Shown piece after piece: positions 36,360 to 45,399 of a DNA stretch of 64,000 nt. The translations under genes and the position numbers were made by a program. Source of the DNA: Dyella tabacisoli (GTDB taxonomy: Bacteria > Pseudomonadota > Gammaproteobacteria > Xanthomonadales > Rhodanobacteraceae); contig NZ_KZ857178.1 in NCBI RefSeq assembly GCF_003350925.1, positions 45,681 to 109,680 on the forward strand, read 5' to 3'. The first letter of the stretch is position 1. Each line of letters opens with the position of its first letter. A model generated the notes under the pieces. That model was not told the origin of the DNA. It was given only the letters and a program-made list of their open reading frames with translations, and ran no database searches.

Positions 36360-37880
36360 TCAATGTCCGCTTGCCGCCGGGCCAGCTTTTGCCGCAAACG
36401 GCGGCTTAGCCAACCACACCACCAAGATCAGGCTGAAGAAAATCCAGCCCAATAGATGAAACACTTCGTTGAAGGCGATGTGATAACCCTGCTGGGTAAT
36501 CAGTTGATTGACCGTTACTGCGGCGGTTTGTGGATCGCCAATACCGTTCATCGTCGCCACCGTAGCCGGATCGTAGGGCGTTACATGCTCGGTCAACTGG
36601 GCATGGTGAACGGTCGCGCGGCGGTCCCACAAAAACGTAGTCAGCGAGGCCGCGAAGCTACCGCCCAGGGTGCGCAAGAAAGTCGCCAAGCCGGAGCCCG
36701 CGGCAATCTCGTTGGGCTGCAGATCCGATAGCAGGATGGTCAGCACCGGCATAAAGAAGAACGCCACGCCCAGGCCCTGCAATAACTGCACAAAAGCGAT
36801 GTGACCGAAATCCACGCCGGGGAAAAAATCCGCACGCATGAACGAGGTGGCGCCCATCACGATAAAAGAGATCGAGGCGAGCATGCGCAGATCAAACCGA
36901 CCGGCGTACTTACCCACGAATGGTGTCAGCAGCACCGGCAAGACGCCCAACGGTGCCGTGGCAAGGCCCGCCCACGTCGAGGTATAGCCCATGTTTCGCT
37001 GCAGCCACTGCGGCACCAGCAAAGCGATAGCGAAAAACGCCGCATAGCCCAGCACCAGCGATAAGGTGCCGAAGCGAAAGTTGCGATGCCGGAACAGCTT
37101 GAGATTGACGATGGGATCTTTGTCGGTGAGCTCCCAGATCAGGAACACGATCAAGCCGACTACCGCGACGATGCTGGTGAGTACGATGAACTGCGAGTTG
37201 AACCAGTCCTCGTCGTTGCCTTTGTCCAACACGATCTGCAGCGCACCCACGCCGAGTACCAAGGTAATCAGGCCGACGTAGTCCACCCGCGGACGCTCGG
37301 TGCGCTCCGGTCGACCCTTCATCTGATTGGCCACGACCATGCTGGCGAAGATGCCGATGGGTACGTTGATAAAGAAGATCCACGGCCACGAATAGTTGTC
37401 CGTGACCCAACCGCCAAGGATCGGACCGGCAATAGGCGCCACCACCGTGACCATCGCCAGCAACGCCAGCGCCATGCCGCGTTTGGCCGGCGGATAAATC
37501 GAGATCAACAGGCTCTGCGTGATCGGATACATCGGCCCGGCCACGGCGCCCTGGATCGCACGGAACAGAATCAGCATGCCCATGCTTTGCGCCATACCGC
37601 ACAGCAAAGAGGCCAGCGAAAACAGCAGGGTCGCCCATACGAACAGCTTGGTTTCACCGAAGCGGCGCGTGAGAAAGCCGGTCAGCGGCAAGGCAATCGC
37701 GTTGCTCACCGCAAACGAGGTGATAACCCAGGTGCTTTGATTAGAGCTGACGCCAAGATTGCCGGCAATGGTCGGCAACGATACGTTGGCGATCGTCGTA
37801 TCGAGCACCTGCATAAAGGTGGCCAGCGACAAACCGATCGTGGACAACGCCAGATTGGGCGGACGGAATTCGGTGCTCAT
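36360..37880 (-). CDS. emrB: DHA2-family drug:H+ antiporter, EmrB-type
   Basis: A 506-residue MFS transporter with fourteen predicted helices. DHA2 signatures include the N-terminal LATFMQVLDTTIANVSLPTIAGNLG and motif C-like PIAGPILGGWVTDNYSWPWIFFINVPIG. It is the inner-membrane pump of an Emr-type tripartite system with EmrA and the outer-membrane factor encoded upstream. Such systems expel hydrophobic uncouplers and antibiotics. The gap to emrA is 220 bp and is filled by a heptad repeat element, unusual within an efflux operon. Confidence 0.94.
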   Translation of the reverse strand: MSTEFRPPNLALSTIGLSLATFMQVLDTTIANVSLPTIAGNLGVSSNQSTWVITSFAVSNAIALPLTGFLTRRFGETKLFVWATLLFSLASLLCGMAQSMGMLILFRAIQGAVAGPMYPITQSLLISIYPPAKRGMALALLAMVTVVAPIAGPILGGWVTDNYSWPWIFFINVPIGIFASMVVANQMKGRPERTERPRVDYVGLITLVLGVGALQIVLDKGNDEDWFNSQFIVLTSIVAVVGLIVFLIWELTDKDPIVNLKLFRHRNFRFGTLSLVLGYAAFFAIALLVPQWLQRNMGYTSTWAGLATAPLGVLPVLLTPFVGKYAGRFDLRMLASISFIVMGATSFMRADFFPGVDFGHIAFVQLLQGLGVAFFFMPVLTILLSDLQPNEIAAGSGLATFLRTLGGSFAASLTTFLWDRRATVHHAQLTEHVTPYDPATVATMNGIGDPQTAAVTVNQLITQQGYHIAFNEVFHLLGWIFFSLILVVWLAKPPFAAKAGPAASGH

Positions 37881-37909
37881 GGCGGCCTAATGGATAGGGT
37901 CAGAGAATC

Positions 37910-38098
37910 GGGAACGGGGAACGGGGAACGGGGAACGGGGAACGGGGAACGGGGAACGGGGAACGGGGAACGGGGAAAAGCCTAAAAAGCAGAGGCAAGA
38001 AAGCAAGCGCAAAAACAAACAAAGATCAAAAAAGAACGCGGCGCCGCAAGCATCCATCAGTCTGCACGTTCCCCGTTCCCTATTCCCCATTCCCCGCC
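37910..38098 (+). repeat. GGGGAAC heptad array with A-rich core (copy C)
   Basis: Eight perfect GGGGAAC units (37916-37971) with a partial one before, then the A-rich core, a variable stretch and an inverted GTTCCCC block. It fills the gap between emrB and emrA and ends 2 bp from the emrA stop codon. Confidence 0.95.
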
Positions 38099-38100
38099 AC

Positions 38101-39282
38101 TTACTTCGGCATATTCGCGTGCACGATCTGCTCGATCACGCCATCGGCCTTGGCTAGCTGCTGCTGATACACATCGGTGCTGAAAGCGGGCTGGGTGGGT
38201 GCTTGCTGCGACAGCATCGGGCCGCTCTGGTCATGCAGATTGACGTCGACATTGGTCGACAGGCCGATGCGCAACGGATGCTCTTCGAGCTGCTTGGGCT
38301 CGGTGAACACGATGCGCGCCGGAACACGTTGCACGATCTTGATCCAGTTGCCGGTGGCGTTTTGCGCCGGCAGCAGGGAGAACGCGCTGCCCGTGCCCAC
38401 ACCAAGGCTTTTCACCTGGGCTTTGTAGACGACCTTGCTGCCATAGACATCGGTGGTGACATTCACCGGCTGACCGATGCGCATATGGGTCAATTGGGTT
38501 TCTTTGAAGTTCGCATCCACCCACACTTCGTGCAACGGCACGACGGCCATCAACGCGGCGCCTGGCTGCACGCGCTGTCCCACTTGCACCGTGCGTTTGG
38601 CGACATAGCCCGTTACCGGCGCGACGAGGGTGGTGCGCACGTCATTGAGGTAGGCCGCACGCAACTGTGCGGCAGCGGCCTGCACATCGGGATGCGAGGC
38701 AACCACAGTGTCGTCCACCAGCACTTTGTTGGTCTGGTACTGCTGTTGCGATGCCGTCATCGCGCTTTCGGCGGAGGTCAGCGCATCGCGTGCATGCGAC
38801 AGTTCTTCGGCCGAGATCGCGCCGGACTGAGCCAGGTTGCGACGACGATCGAAATCGGCGCGTGCCTTGTCCACGGCCACTTTGCGTGCGGCAACATCGG
38901 CCTGGGCACCGGATACGTTGCTGTACAAGCCGCGCACTTTGCGTACGGTATTGGCCAGGTTGGCCTTGGCTTGCGCCAGCGCGACATCGGCATCGGCCTG
39001 GTCGAGCTTGAGCAGCACGTCACCCTGGTGAACCAGGTCGCCGTCGTCGGCGCCGATGCTGACCACGGTGCCGGCGATCTGCGGAGTGATTTGCACGACA
39101 TTGCCGTTGACATAGGCATCGTCGGTGCCCTCGTACCAGCGGCCATCGAGGAAATACCACAGCGCCCAGGCAATCGTGCCGAGCACAAGAACGGCTATGA
39201 GCAGGCGCAGCAGAAAACCGCGGCGGCTTTTGGGCGGCTGGACGGCCGTATTGTCGGCCGCGAGCGGGGTTTGGCTAGACAT
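38101..39282 (-). CDS. emrA: HlyD-family periplasmic adaptor, EmrA-type
   Basis: A membrane-fusion protein of about 393 residues. One N-terminal helix (GFLLRLLIAVLVLGTIAWALWYFLDG) is followed by a split biotinyl-lipoyl domain (YVNGNVVQITPQIAGTVVSIGADDGDLVHQGDVLLKLD; TTLVAPVTGYVAKRTVQVGQRVQPG). A long coiled-coil hairpin lies between the halves and a beta-barrel at the end. It links EmrB to the outer-membrane factor. The ATG at 39282 has GAGG 8 bases upstream; an earlier ATG at 39336 would overlap the previous gene. It starts 10 bp after the outer-membrane factor gene. Confidence 0.94.
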   Translation of the reverse strand: MSSQTPLAADNTAVQPPKSRRGFLLRLLIAVLVLGTIAWALWYFLDGRWYEGTDDAYVNGNVVQITPQIAGTVVSIGADDGDLVHQGDVLLKLDQADADVALAQAKANLANTVRKVRGLYSNVSGAQADVAARKVAVDKARADFDRRRNLAQSGAISAEELSHARDALTSAESAMTASQQQYQTNKVLVDDTVVASHPDVQAAAAQLRAAYLNDVRTTLVAPVTGYVAKRTVQVGQRVQPGAALMAVVPLHEVWVDANFKETQLTHMRIGQPVNVTTDVYGSKVVYKAQVKSLGVGTGSAFSLLPAQNATGNWIKIVQRVPARIVFTEPKQLEEHPLRIGLSTNVDVNLHDQSGPMLSQQAPTQPAFSTDVYQQQLAKADGVIEQIVHANMPK

Positions 39283-39292
39283 GGGATCAGCC

Positions 39293-40759
39293 TCAGAAAC
39301 GGGGTGAGTTGGAATGATTGGCAAGCTCAGCGTCATCGGCCTGGGGGCGGAAACCGCCGCCGAGCGCCTGAATCAACTGCACTGAAAGATCGACCTGCTG
39401 CGATTGCAGCGCGGCCATGCGCTGATCGGCCACCAGCAATTGCTGGCGCACGCTAAGCGCTTCGAGATAACTACCGATACCCGACTTGAAGCGCTGTTGC
39501 GCGAGCTGCCAGGCCTGCGAGGCGGCGTCCAGCGCGTGCTGTTCCGCGACCATCTGCTCTTGCAGCGAGCGCAATGCCGACAAATGATCGGCTACTTCGT
39601 TGACTGCCCCGACCAGAGTCTGGTTGTACTGCGCCACGGCGAGATCGTACTCAGCGTCTTTTCCGGCCAGGTTGGAACGCAGGCGGCCACCGTCAAAGAT
39701 CGGCAGGCTGATCGCCGGGCCGCCTTCATAGAAACGCGCCGGTAGCTGGAAAATATTGGTGCCGCCGCCAAGCCCGATCACACCGGCCATGGCGCTTAAA
39801 CTGACATTGGGCATGAACTGCGTCTTGGCGGCCTTGATGTCCTTGCTCGCCGCCTCTACCCGCCAGCGCGCGGCGACCAGATCGGCACGATGGCCGAGCA
39901 GATCGACCGAGAGATTGGCTGGAACCGCCAGCGTCGATGGCTTGAGTACCTGGGGGCGACCGATGTCCAGCCCACGGTCGGGCCCTTTGCCAAGGAGTAC
40001 CGACAACGCCGAGCAGGCCGCATCAATGGCGCGATCGGCCAGCGCCAACTGCTCTTGCGCACTGGCGACTTCCGCATCGCTCTGCTTGAGCTGTATCTGG
40101 TTGTCGATACCGGCAGTGACGCGTTGCGTAGTCAGCTTGCGGGCGTTGTCGGCGCGTTCCAGTTCGGCCTTGGCCACGTCTTGCTGTGCATAGGCATAGC
40201 CCAGTTGCACATAGCCGCGCGCCACATTGCCGGAAACCTCGATGCGTGCCGCGCGCTGCTCTACATCCGCAGCACGAGCCGCACCCAGGGCGGCCTGCCA
40301 GGCTGCACGCTTGCCGCCCCACAGATCCAGATCCCACTTGAAGCTGGCATAGCCGTATTTGGCCAAACCAAAATGACCGCTGCCGATCGGCGGTGGCAAG
40401 GTCGTCGGCAAGCGCGCGCCAGCCACACTGGCGCCGGCATTCACACTGGGGCCGCGCGCGGCATCGGCTACGCCGACCTGTGCTTGTGCCTGGCGCGCAC
40501 GCGCATCGGCCACCGCCAGGTTCGGGTTGTCTTGCAACGCTTCGGTGATTAGGGCATCGAGCTGCGGATCGCCCAGGCCTGTCCACCAATCCTGCGCCGG
40601 CCATGACGCCGGCGATACATCGAATGTGGCAAGGCTGCGCTCGCTCTTGAGCGAGGCCGGATCCATCGGCGTGCCGTCAGGATGCAAACCGCCGCTGCTG
40701 GCACATCCCGCCAACGCGAGAGTCAGGCCGACGGCAGCCGCAAGTAGGTGCAGACGCAT
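39293..40759 (-). CDS. TolC/NodT-family outer-membrane efflux lipoprotein
   Basis: A 488-residue outer-membrane factor with a lipobox (LTLALAGCAS) predicting a lipidated Cys at residue 19. Two OEP repeats with the coiled-coil pattern follow, including LALADRAIDAACSALSVLLGKGP and QLLVADQRMAALQSQQVDLSVQLIQALGGGF. DWWTGLGDPQLDALI is the usual NodT start. It provides the outer channel for EmrAB. It lies 93 bp after the MarR gene and probably shares its promoter. Confidence 0.93.
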   Translation of the reverse strand: MRLHLLAAAVGLTLALAGCASSGGLHPDGTPMDPASLKSERSLATFDVSPASWPAQDWWTGLGDPQLDALITEALQDNPNLAVADARARQAQAQVGVADAARGPSVNAGASVAGARLPTTLPPPIGSGHFGLAKYGYASFKWDLDLWGGKRAAWQAALGAARAADVEQRAARIEVSGNVARGYVQLGYAYAQQDVAKAELERADNARKLTTQRVTAGIDNQIQLKQSDAEVASAQEQLALADRAIDAACSALSVLLGKGPDRGLDIGRPQVLKPSTLAVPANLSVDLLGHRADLVAARWRVEAASKDIKAAKTQFMPNVSLSAMAGVIGLGGGTNIFQLPARFYEGGPAISLPIFDGGRLRSNLAGKDAEYDLAVAQYNQTLVGAVNEVADHLSALRSLQEQMVAEQHALDAASQAWQLAQQRFKSGIGSYLEALSVRQQLLVADQRMAALQSQQVDLSVQLIQALGGGFRPQADDAELANHSNSPRF

Positions 40760-40852
40760 GGAGATATGTCCGATGAGTAGTGTTTGAGACGGGTTTTAAG
40801 AAACGGGCCAGGGAAAACGAGCTTTAAGAAATCCAGGGATGAAAACGAAGCT

Positions 40853-41311
40853 TCAGGATTTATCGCGCAGCGCGCTCAATACGCGATCCAGGTAGTCGTG
40901 CAGATGCTCTCGCTCGACTTCGTTCAATGAACGCTGGGCGGCTTCCAGCACTCGGGTATTGCAATCAGTCATTTGCAGCCATAGCGCCGTGCCGGCTTCG
41001 GTCAGCTCAATGCGCAAAGCGCGCCGGTCTTGTTCGTGCGGACTGCGGCGCAAATAACCTTTGCGTTCCAGTTGATCGAGCTGACGAGTCATCGCGCCGC
41101 CATCCAACTCCACCGCCCGAGCCAGCTCGCTGGCCGACATCGGGCCCAGCCGGGCCAGCCGCTTCAGTATCAGGAACTGGGTGAAACGCAGCTCCACACC
41201 CATCGCCAACAGCTCGGCTTCCATCGCCCGAACAATCTCGCTGCGTACCAGGCCTAACAGTACGCCCAGATTCTCTCTGGCGGGCTCAAATGGGGTGGGA
41301 TCCTTTTTCAT
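40853..41311 (-). CDS. MarR-family transcriptional regulator of the efflux operon
   Basis: A winged-helix MarR protein of about 152 residues. The DNA-binding part is SASELARAVELDGGAMTRQLDQLERKGYLRR followed by the wing SPHEQDRRALRIELTEAG. It is the first gene of the efflux operon and most likely its repressor, released by pump substrates such as phenolics. Two starts are possible, ATG 41320 and ATG 41311. The second is preferred because the -10 hexamer of the predicted promoter overlaps the first, and transcription would begin almost exactly at the second, giving a leaderless mRNA. No ribosome-binding site is visible. Confidence 0.9.
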   Translation of the reverse strand: MKKDPTPFEPARENLGVLLGLVRSEIVRAMEAELLAMGVELRFTQFLILKRLARLGPMSASELARAVELDGGAMTRQLDQLERKGYLRRSPHEQDRRALRIELTEAGTALWLQMTDCNTRVLEAAQRSLNEVEREHLHDYLDRVLSALRDKS

Positions 41312-41318
41312 GTCGCGC

Positions 41319-41357
41319 ATAATATTGCTTTGAATATATTTGTCAAGGCAAATATAT
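41319..41357 (-). promoter_or_regulatory. MarR promoter and 9+9 bp operator palindrome
   Basis: ATATATTTG (41334-41342) and CAAATATAT (41349-41357) form a perfect inverted repeat around TCAAGG. On the minus strand the -35 TTGACA (41346-41341) lies within it, and a -10 TATTAT (41324-41319) follows after 16 bases. Repressor binding would cover the -35. The size and AT-rich symmetry match MarR operators. Confidence 0.75.
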
Positions 41358-41393
41358 GCATGACACTATCTGCCTTGAGAACTATTCAGCCAG

Positions 41394-41663
41394 CTAGGCA
41401 GCCTCACTTTGTCGCTGCCAGCTACGCTCCCGCTCCGCCAGCTCTTCTTGCACCAGCGCGCGCAGGGCCGGATCGCGTATCGCAAATAGTTCGAATACGC
41501 CCAGCGCGTACAGCGTAGGCAACTGCGCCAACATGCGTGGCTCCACCTGACGCCGCAACGCCTCGGGGGTAGCCGGGTCCAACATCACCAGTGCGTTGAC
41601 GACAAAGCTGGTGAGTGCCTCAGTAGCGTCCATCGGAATGGACGGCGAGTCGGATGACGACAT
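41394..41663 (-). CDS. Hypothetical protein of 89 residues
   Basis: A small acidic, helical-looking protein that I do not recognise (MSSSDSPSIPMDATEALTSF at the start; MLAQLPTLYALGVFELFAIRDP in the middle; ALVQEELAERERSWQ at the end). AAGGAG lies 6 bases before the ATG at 41663, a good ribosome-binding site that supports translation. There is no signal peptide and no clear membrane segment. It is divergent from an AraC-type regulator gene 186 bp away and may be its target. The function is unknown. Confidence 0.6.
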   Translation of the reverse strand: MSSSDSPSIPMDATEALTSFVVNALVMLDPATPEALRRQVEPRMLAQLPTLYALGVFELFAIRDPALRALVQEELAERERSWQRQSEAA

Positions 41664-41849
41664 ACCGATCTCCTTCTGTTTATAAGAGGACGTCCGAACT
41701 GGCTTCGCCGTGACAAGGCGTCGGCTGGTGGACAACGCGCGACGTAAGGGGGATGCGCGTAGAGCGCTAGCGTAGGCGGAATGCGCTTTGGCCTGATAAC
41801 GTTAGTCGGACAATTTATATCTAGAACTGGCCAATTTAGAGCGATCCAC

Positions 41850-42662
41850 ATGAATCAGGCAGACGAAATCTTTCAACGCGTAGAGCGTCTGGATGGCCCG
41901 GCACTGATCGCCTACGTGGTCGATGACGAAGCCGACGGCACGCCGCTACAGACGACGGAAAGCGACTGGCATCGTCATGTGCGTGGCCAATTGTTCTATC
42001 TCGAACGCGGCGTTATCAGCGTACGCACCGAAAACGGCGCATGGACCTTGCCGCCGCGCCGGGTCGGCTGGATGCCGCCGGGCGAACTGCATACGGTGCG
42101 GATTGCCGAGGCCACGCGCGGCTGGGGCGTTCATGTTGCGCCGCTGGCCGCCGTCGGCCTGCCCGAGAAGACTTGCGTGCTAGGTGTCAATGACTTGATG
42201 CGTGCCCTGGTTTTGCGCGCCAGCACCTGGGCCTTGCAAGACACCTTGAGCGACGAACAAGAGCGGGTACTCAGCGTTTTGATGGATGAAATTCGCCACG
42301 CGCCGGTTGAGCCGCTGCATTTGAATATGCCCAGTGATCGCCGCCTGCTACGTATTGCCCACGCGGTACTGGACCGGCCGCACGATGCACGCAGCCTGGA
42401 TGCCTGGGCCGACTGGGCCGGCCTGTCGGCACGCACCGTGAGCCGTTTGTTTCGCAGCGAAACCGGCTGCAGTTTCGCGCAATGGCGACAGCAGGCACGG
42501 CTGATCCGAGCCCTGGAACGACTGGCTTGCGGCGAAGCCGTGAACAGTGTGGCCGATGCGCTCGGCTACGCCAGCATCAGTGCTTTCGTAGCGATGTTTC
42601 GACGCAGCTTCGGGCAACCGCCTGGGCGGTATTTTGCACAGCATCCATCATCAACCCCGTGA
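41850..42662 (+). CDS. AraC-family transcriptional regulator with cupin sensor
   Basis: About 270 residues: an N-terminal cupin-like ligand domain (WHRHVRGQLFYLERGVISVRTENG) and a C-terminal AraC double helix-turn-helix (SLDAWADWAGLSARTVSRLF; VNSVADALGYASISAFVAMFRRSFGQPPGRYF). The ATG at 41850 gives the family-typical start. Sequence upstream contains GACAATTTAT and GCCAATTTAG, a possible direct repeat. The best guess is control of itself and of the divergent 89-residue gene. The inducer is unknown. Confidence 0.88.
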   Translation: MNQADEIFQRVERLDGPALIAYVVDDEADGTPLQTTESDWHRHVRGQLFYLERGVISVRTENGAWTLPPRRVGWMPPGELHTVRIAEATRGWGVHVAPLAAVGLPEKTCVLGVNDLMRALVLRASTWALQDTLSDEQERVLSVLMDEIRHAPVEPLHLNMPSDRRLLRIAHAVLDRPHDARSLDAWADWAGLSARTVSRLFRSETGCSFAQWRQQARLIRALERLACGEAVNSVADALGYASISAFVAMFRRSFGQPPGRYFAQHPSSTP

Positions 42663-42663
42663 C

Positions 42664-42707
42664 GCCCTCCCCTGCCCGCCCCCTTTTTGGGACAAGCAAG
42701 GGAGGAG
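42664..42707 (+). repeat. Palindromic unit (family 3), variant
   Basis: CCCTCCCCTGCCCG, CCCCCTTTTTGGGAC and GCAAGGGAGGAG: a degraded family 3 outer hairpin around a shortened nested module. It lies between the convergent AraC and S9 peptidase genes. Confidence 0.55.
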
Positions 42708-42763
42708 AAAAACATCAGCCCAGATTCGACGCTAACCAGGTGTTTGCAAGCGAGCCTTATCGG

Positions 42764-45190
42764 CTACGGTTGCGGCTTCAACCAGGTATTGAACAGCTCG
42801 TCGATGCGGCGATATTCGTCGTACCACGAATCGGCATGGACAAAGCTGTGGCGTTCCATCGGATACAGCGACATCCAGAAGTTTTTCTTGTGCAGCTCGA
42901 TGAAGCGCTGATACAGCCGAATCGAATCTTCGGCGAGCACGTTGTCGTCGATCAGGCCGTGCTGGATCAGTAGCGGATCTTGCAGCTTGTCGGCGTATTC
43001 GATCGGCGAACTGATGGCGTATGCCTCGGGGTCGAGCTGCGGATCGTTGAGGATGTTCGAGGTGTATTCGTGGTTGTACAGCCGCCAGTCGCTGACCGGA
43101 CGCAAGGCGGAACCGGCGGCGAATTCGCCCGGCGCACGCAGCAAGGCCATCTCGGTCATGAAACCACCGTAACTGCCGCCATAGATACCGACGCGCTTGG
43201 CATCGACGCCTTGCTGCTTGACCAGCCAGGCCTTGCCATCGAGCAGATCGTCCAACTCCGGGTGACCCATTTGACGGTAGATCGCGGTACGCCAGTCGCG
43301 GCCATAGCCTTCGGAGGCGCGGTAGTCCATGTCCAGCACCACGTAACCCTGCTGCACCAGCAGGTTGTGGAACATCTGCTCACGGTAGTAGTTGGACCAG
43401 GACAGGGTGACGTTCTGCAGATAGCCCGCGCCATGCACAAAGATCACTGCGGGTCGGCCGGCAGCGGCAGCCTTATCCGCCGGGCCGTAATACTTTGCCC
43501 AGATCGTGCCGGCGCCATGCGAGGACGATACGCCGACGATTTGCGGGGCGATCCACGAGCGCGCGGTAAACCCCGGCTTCATGGTGTTAGTCAATTCACG
43601 CGGCGCGCCGCCGGCGACATCCTGCACCGCCATCTGCGGCAGTACATAGGGCGAGGAATGCAGCAGCGCCAGTTGCTGGTCATTGGGCGATAGCGCGAAG
43701 TCTTCCAAGCCCTGGTATTGCGTCAATCGGCTCAGCTCACCGCCGTTGGCCGGTACGCGATAGACATCGTAGCTGTAAGGCGCGACCTGATTGCTGCGCA
43801 GATAAAACCACTGGCCATCGTCGGTCAGCCGCGGATGGCTGACCTCGAACTTGCCGGCGGTCAAGGCCTTGGCCTTGCCGCCAAGCGGTTTGCTGTAAAG
43901 CTGCGAGAAACCGGTTTCTTCGCTCAGATACCACAGCGTGCGGTTGTCCTTGAGCCAGCCGAAATCGTTGAAGTTCCAGTTGATCCAGGCGTTATCGTGC
44001 AAACGGTGCTGGTTGAGCAGCGTGTGTTTGTCCAGATCGACACTGGCGATCCAGCGATCTTTGTTGTCGATCGCGCGCAATTGCACGGCTACGTTCTGGC
44101 CGTCGTCGCTCCACACGATGCCGCCGCCACCGCCATCGTCGGCCGAAGATATGATTCTTACGGCGCGCAGTTCAGGGGCCTTCAAGGCCTTGGCCTCATC
44201 GTGCTTGCCCGCCTTCTCCAGCGCGGCGATAGCCTTGCCGCGAAGCTCTTTGAGCGGGTCCTCCTTGATGCCGGGCAGGCTGTCGATCGCCAGCGGATAG
44301 CTCTTGCGATGGAGCAGATCGAGCAACAGCAGCGATTGTGGCGGCGGATCTTTACGGCCTACATAGACGCGTGTTTCCTGCTGCTCGGCATAGCCACTGT
44401 CGGTAACAAAATGGGTAACCTGCGGTGCCTTGCCCTCGGCATGACCCTTCGGCTGCGTCACTGCCAGCATCCAGCGGCCGTCCGGCGACAACTCGGTATC
44501 GATAAGTTCGACTTTATCGCCGAGCCAGATCGGCTTCGGTGCGCGGCCGAGATCGGCCGCGGCAAGCGCGTCGTCGTTCTCGCGCAGGGCGTCTTTATCG
44601 GCCTTGAGCTGGCGCAGTGTCTTGAATAGCTTGAGCTGCTCGTCGCCGAGTGCGTCGGGCTGCTTTGCCTGCGGATCGTCGGCAAGCTTCAGCACGGCTG
44701 CCGGCGCCGTGACACCGGCGGCGATGTCGTAGCTATACCACTGGTTATTCTGGCGAAACTGCAGCGCGCGGCTATCGCTGGAAAAGCCCGGTGCGGATTC
44801 CGCCTCTGCCGTGCGGGTTACCTGCACACGACGCCCTTGGGCCAGTTCGACCAAGAACACATCACCATGCCGCACGAACGCGGCGTAACGATGCGCGCGA
44901 TCGAACACCGCCGGGCCGTCGGCCTGCGCCTGCGCCGAGGCGTCGAGCTTGACGCTCTGTCCGCTGGCCGGATCGACGCGATACAGATCGCGCACCTTGC
45001 TGCCGTCGCGCTTCAAGCTGTAGTACAGACTGCGCCCGTCTACGCTCCAATAAGGCGATGTCACCGCCGCGCCGATCCAGTCCGGCGGGGCCATGACGGT
45101 TTCCAGGTCGAGGCTTGGCGTGATGGGCGACTGACTCGCCGCCGGTAAGGCGACAAGCGCTGCGAGGCCGGCAACAAACATTCGGCGCAT
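42764..45190 (-). CDS. S9-family prolyl oligopeptidase-type peptidase (DPP-like), exported
   Basis: About 808 residues. A signal peptide (MFVAGLAALVALPAASQ) leads into a long beta-propeller with WSDDGQ- and SPDGRW-type blades, then a C-terminal alpha/beta-hydrolase domain. The nucleophile lies in GIYGGSYGGFMTE, the acid in LLIQHGLIDDNVLAED and the base in ERHSFVHADSW. These features match the dipeptidyl-peptidase IV/acylaminoacyl-peptidase branch, which trims N-terminal residues, often after proline. GGAG lies 8 bases before the ATG at 45190. Probably periplasmic peptide degradation; it is not in an obvious operon. Confidence 0.92.
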   Translation of the reverse strand: MRRMFVAGLAALVALPAASQSPITPSLDLETVMAPPDWIGAAVTSPYWSVDGRSLYYSLKRDGSKVRDLYRVDPASGQSVKLDASAQAQADGPAVFDRAHRYAAFVRHGDVFLVELAQGRRVQVTRTAEAESAPGFSSDSRALQFRQNNQWYSYDIAAGVTAPAAVLKLADDPQAKQPDALGDEQLKLFKTLRQLKADKDALRENDDALAAADLGRAPKPIWLGDKVELIDTELSPDGRWMLAVTQPKGHAEGKAPQVTHFVTDSGYAEQQETRVYVGRKDPPPQSLLLLDLLHRKSYPLAIDSLPGIKEDPLKELRGKAIAALEKAGKHDEAKALKAPELRAVRIISSADDGGGGGIVWSDDGQNVAVQLRAIDNKDRWIASVDLDKHTLLNQHRLHDNAWINWNFNDFGWLKDNRTLWYLSEETGFSQLYSKPLGGKAKALTAGKFEVSHPRLTDDGQWFYLRSNQVAPYSYDVYRVPANGGELSRLTQYQGLEDFALSPNDQQLALLHSSPYVLPQMAVQDVAGGAPRELTNTMKPGFTARSWIAPQIVGVSSSHGAGTIWAKYYGPADKAAAAGRPAVIFVHGAGYLQNVTLSWSNYYREQMFHNLLVQQGYVVLDMDYRASEGYGRDWRTAIYRQMGHPELDDLLDGKAWLVKQQGVDAKRVGIYGGSYGGFMTEMALLRAPGEFAAGSALRPVSDWRLYNHEYTSNILNDPQLDPEAYAISSPIEYADKLQDPLLIQHGLIDDNVLAEDSIRLYQRFIELHKKNFWMSLYPMERHSFVHADSWYDEYRRIDELFNTWLKPQP

Positions 45191-45399
45191 GGGGTACTCC
45201 GCGATCCAAACGATGCAGGATAGCCAAGAGCACACGCATCGCAAACGCCAAGTGTCCCGTTTCCCCTGACCATGACTTCCGGTTAGGCTCCGCGGTTATC
45301 TGTCTTATGCGTAAGATTCGATTGGCCCCGGTTGCTGGCGCGTTGGCGAACCATCGGCTACCGATCGCAGCGCCTCTCACGCCCCACCAGCGAGCCCGT

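Noticed and set aside
38203-39456. A 417-codon open frame antisense to emrA, and similar long antisense frames (for example 23358-24482, 19562-20839, 12470-13465)
   Set aside because: They mirror real genes in GC-rich DNA, have low-complexity His/Arg/Gln-rich products, no family motifs and no ribosome-binding sites.
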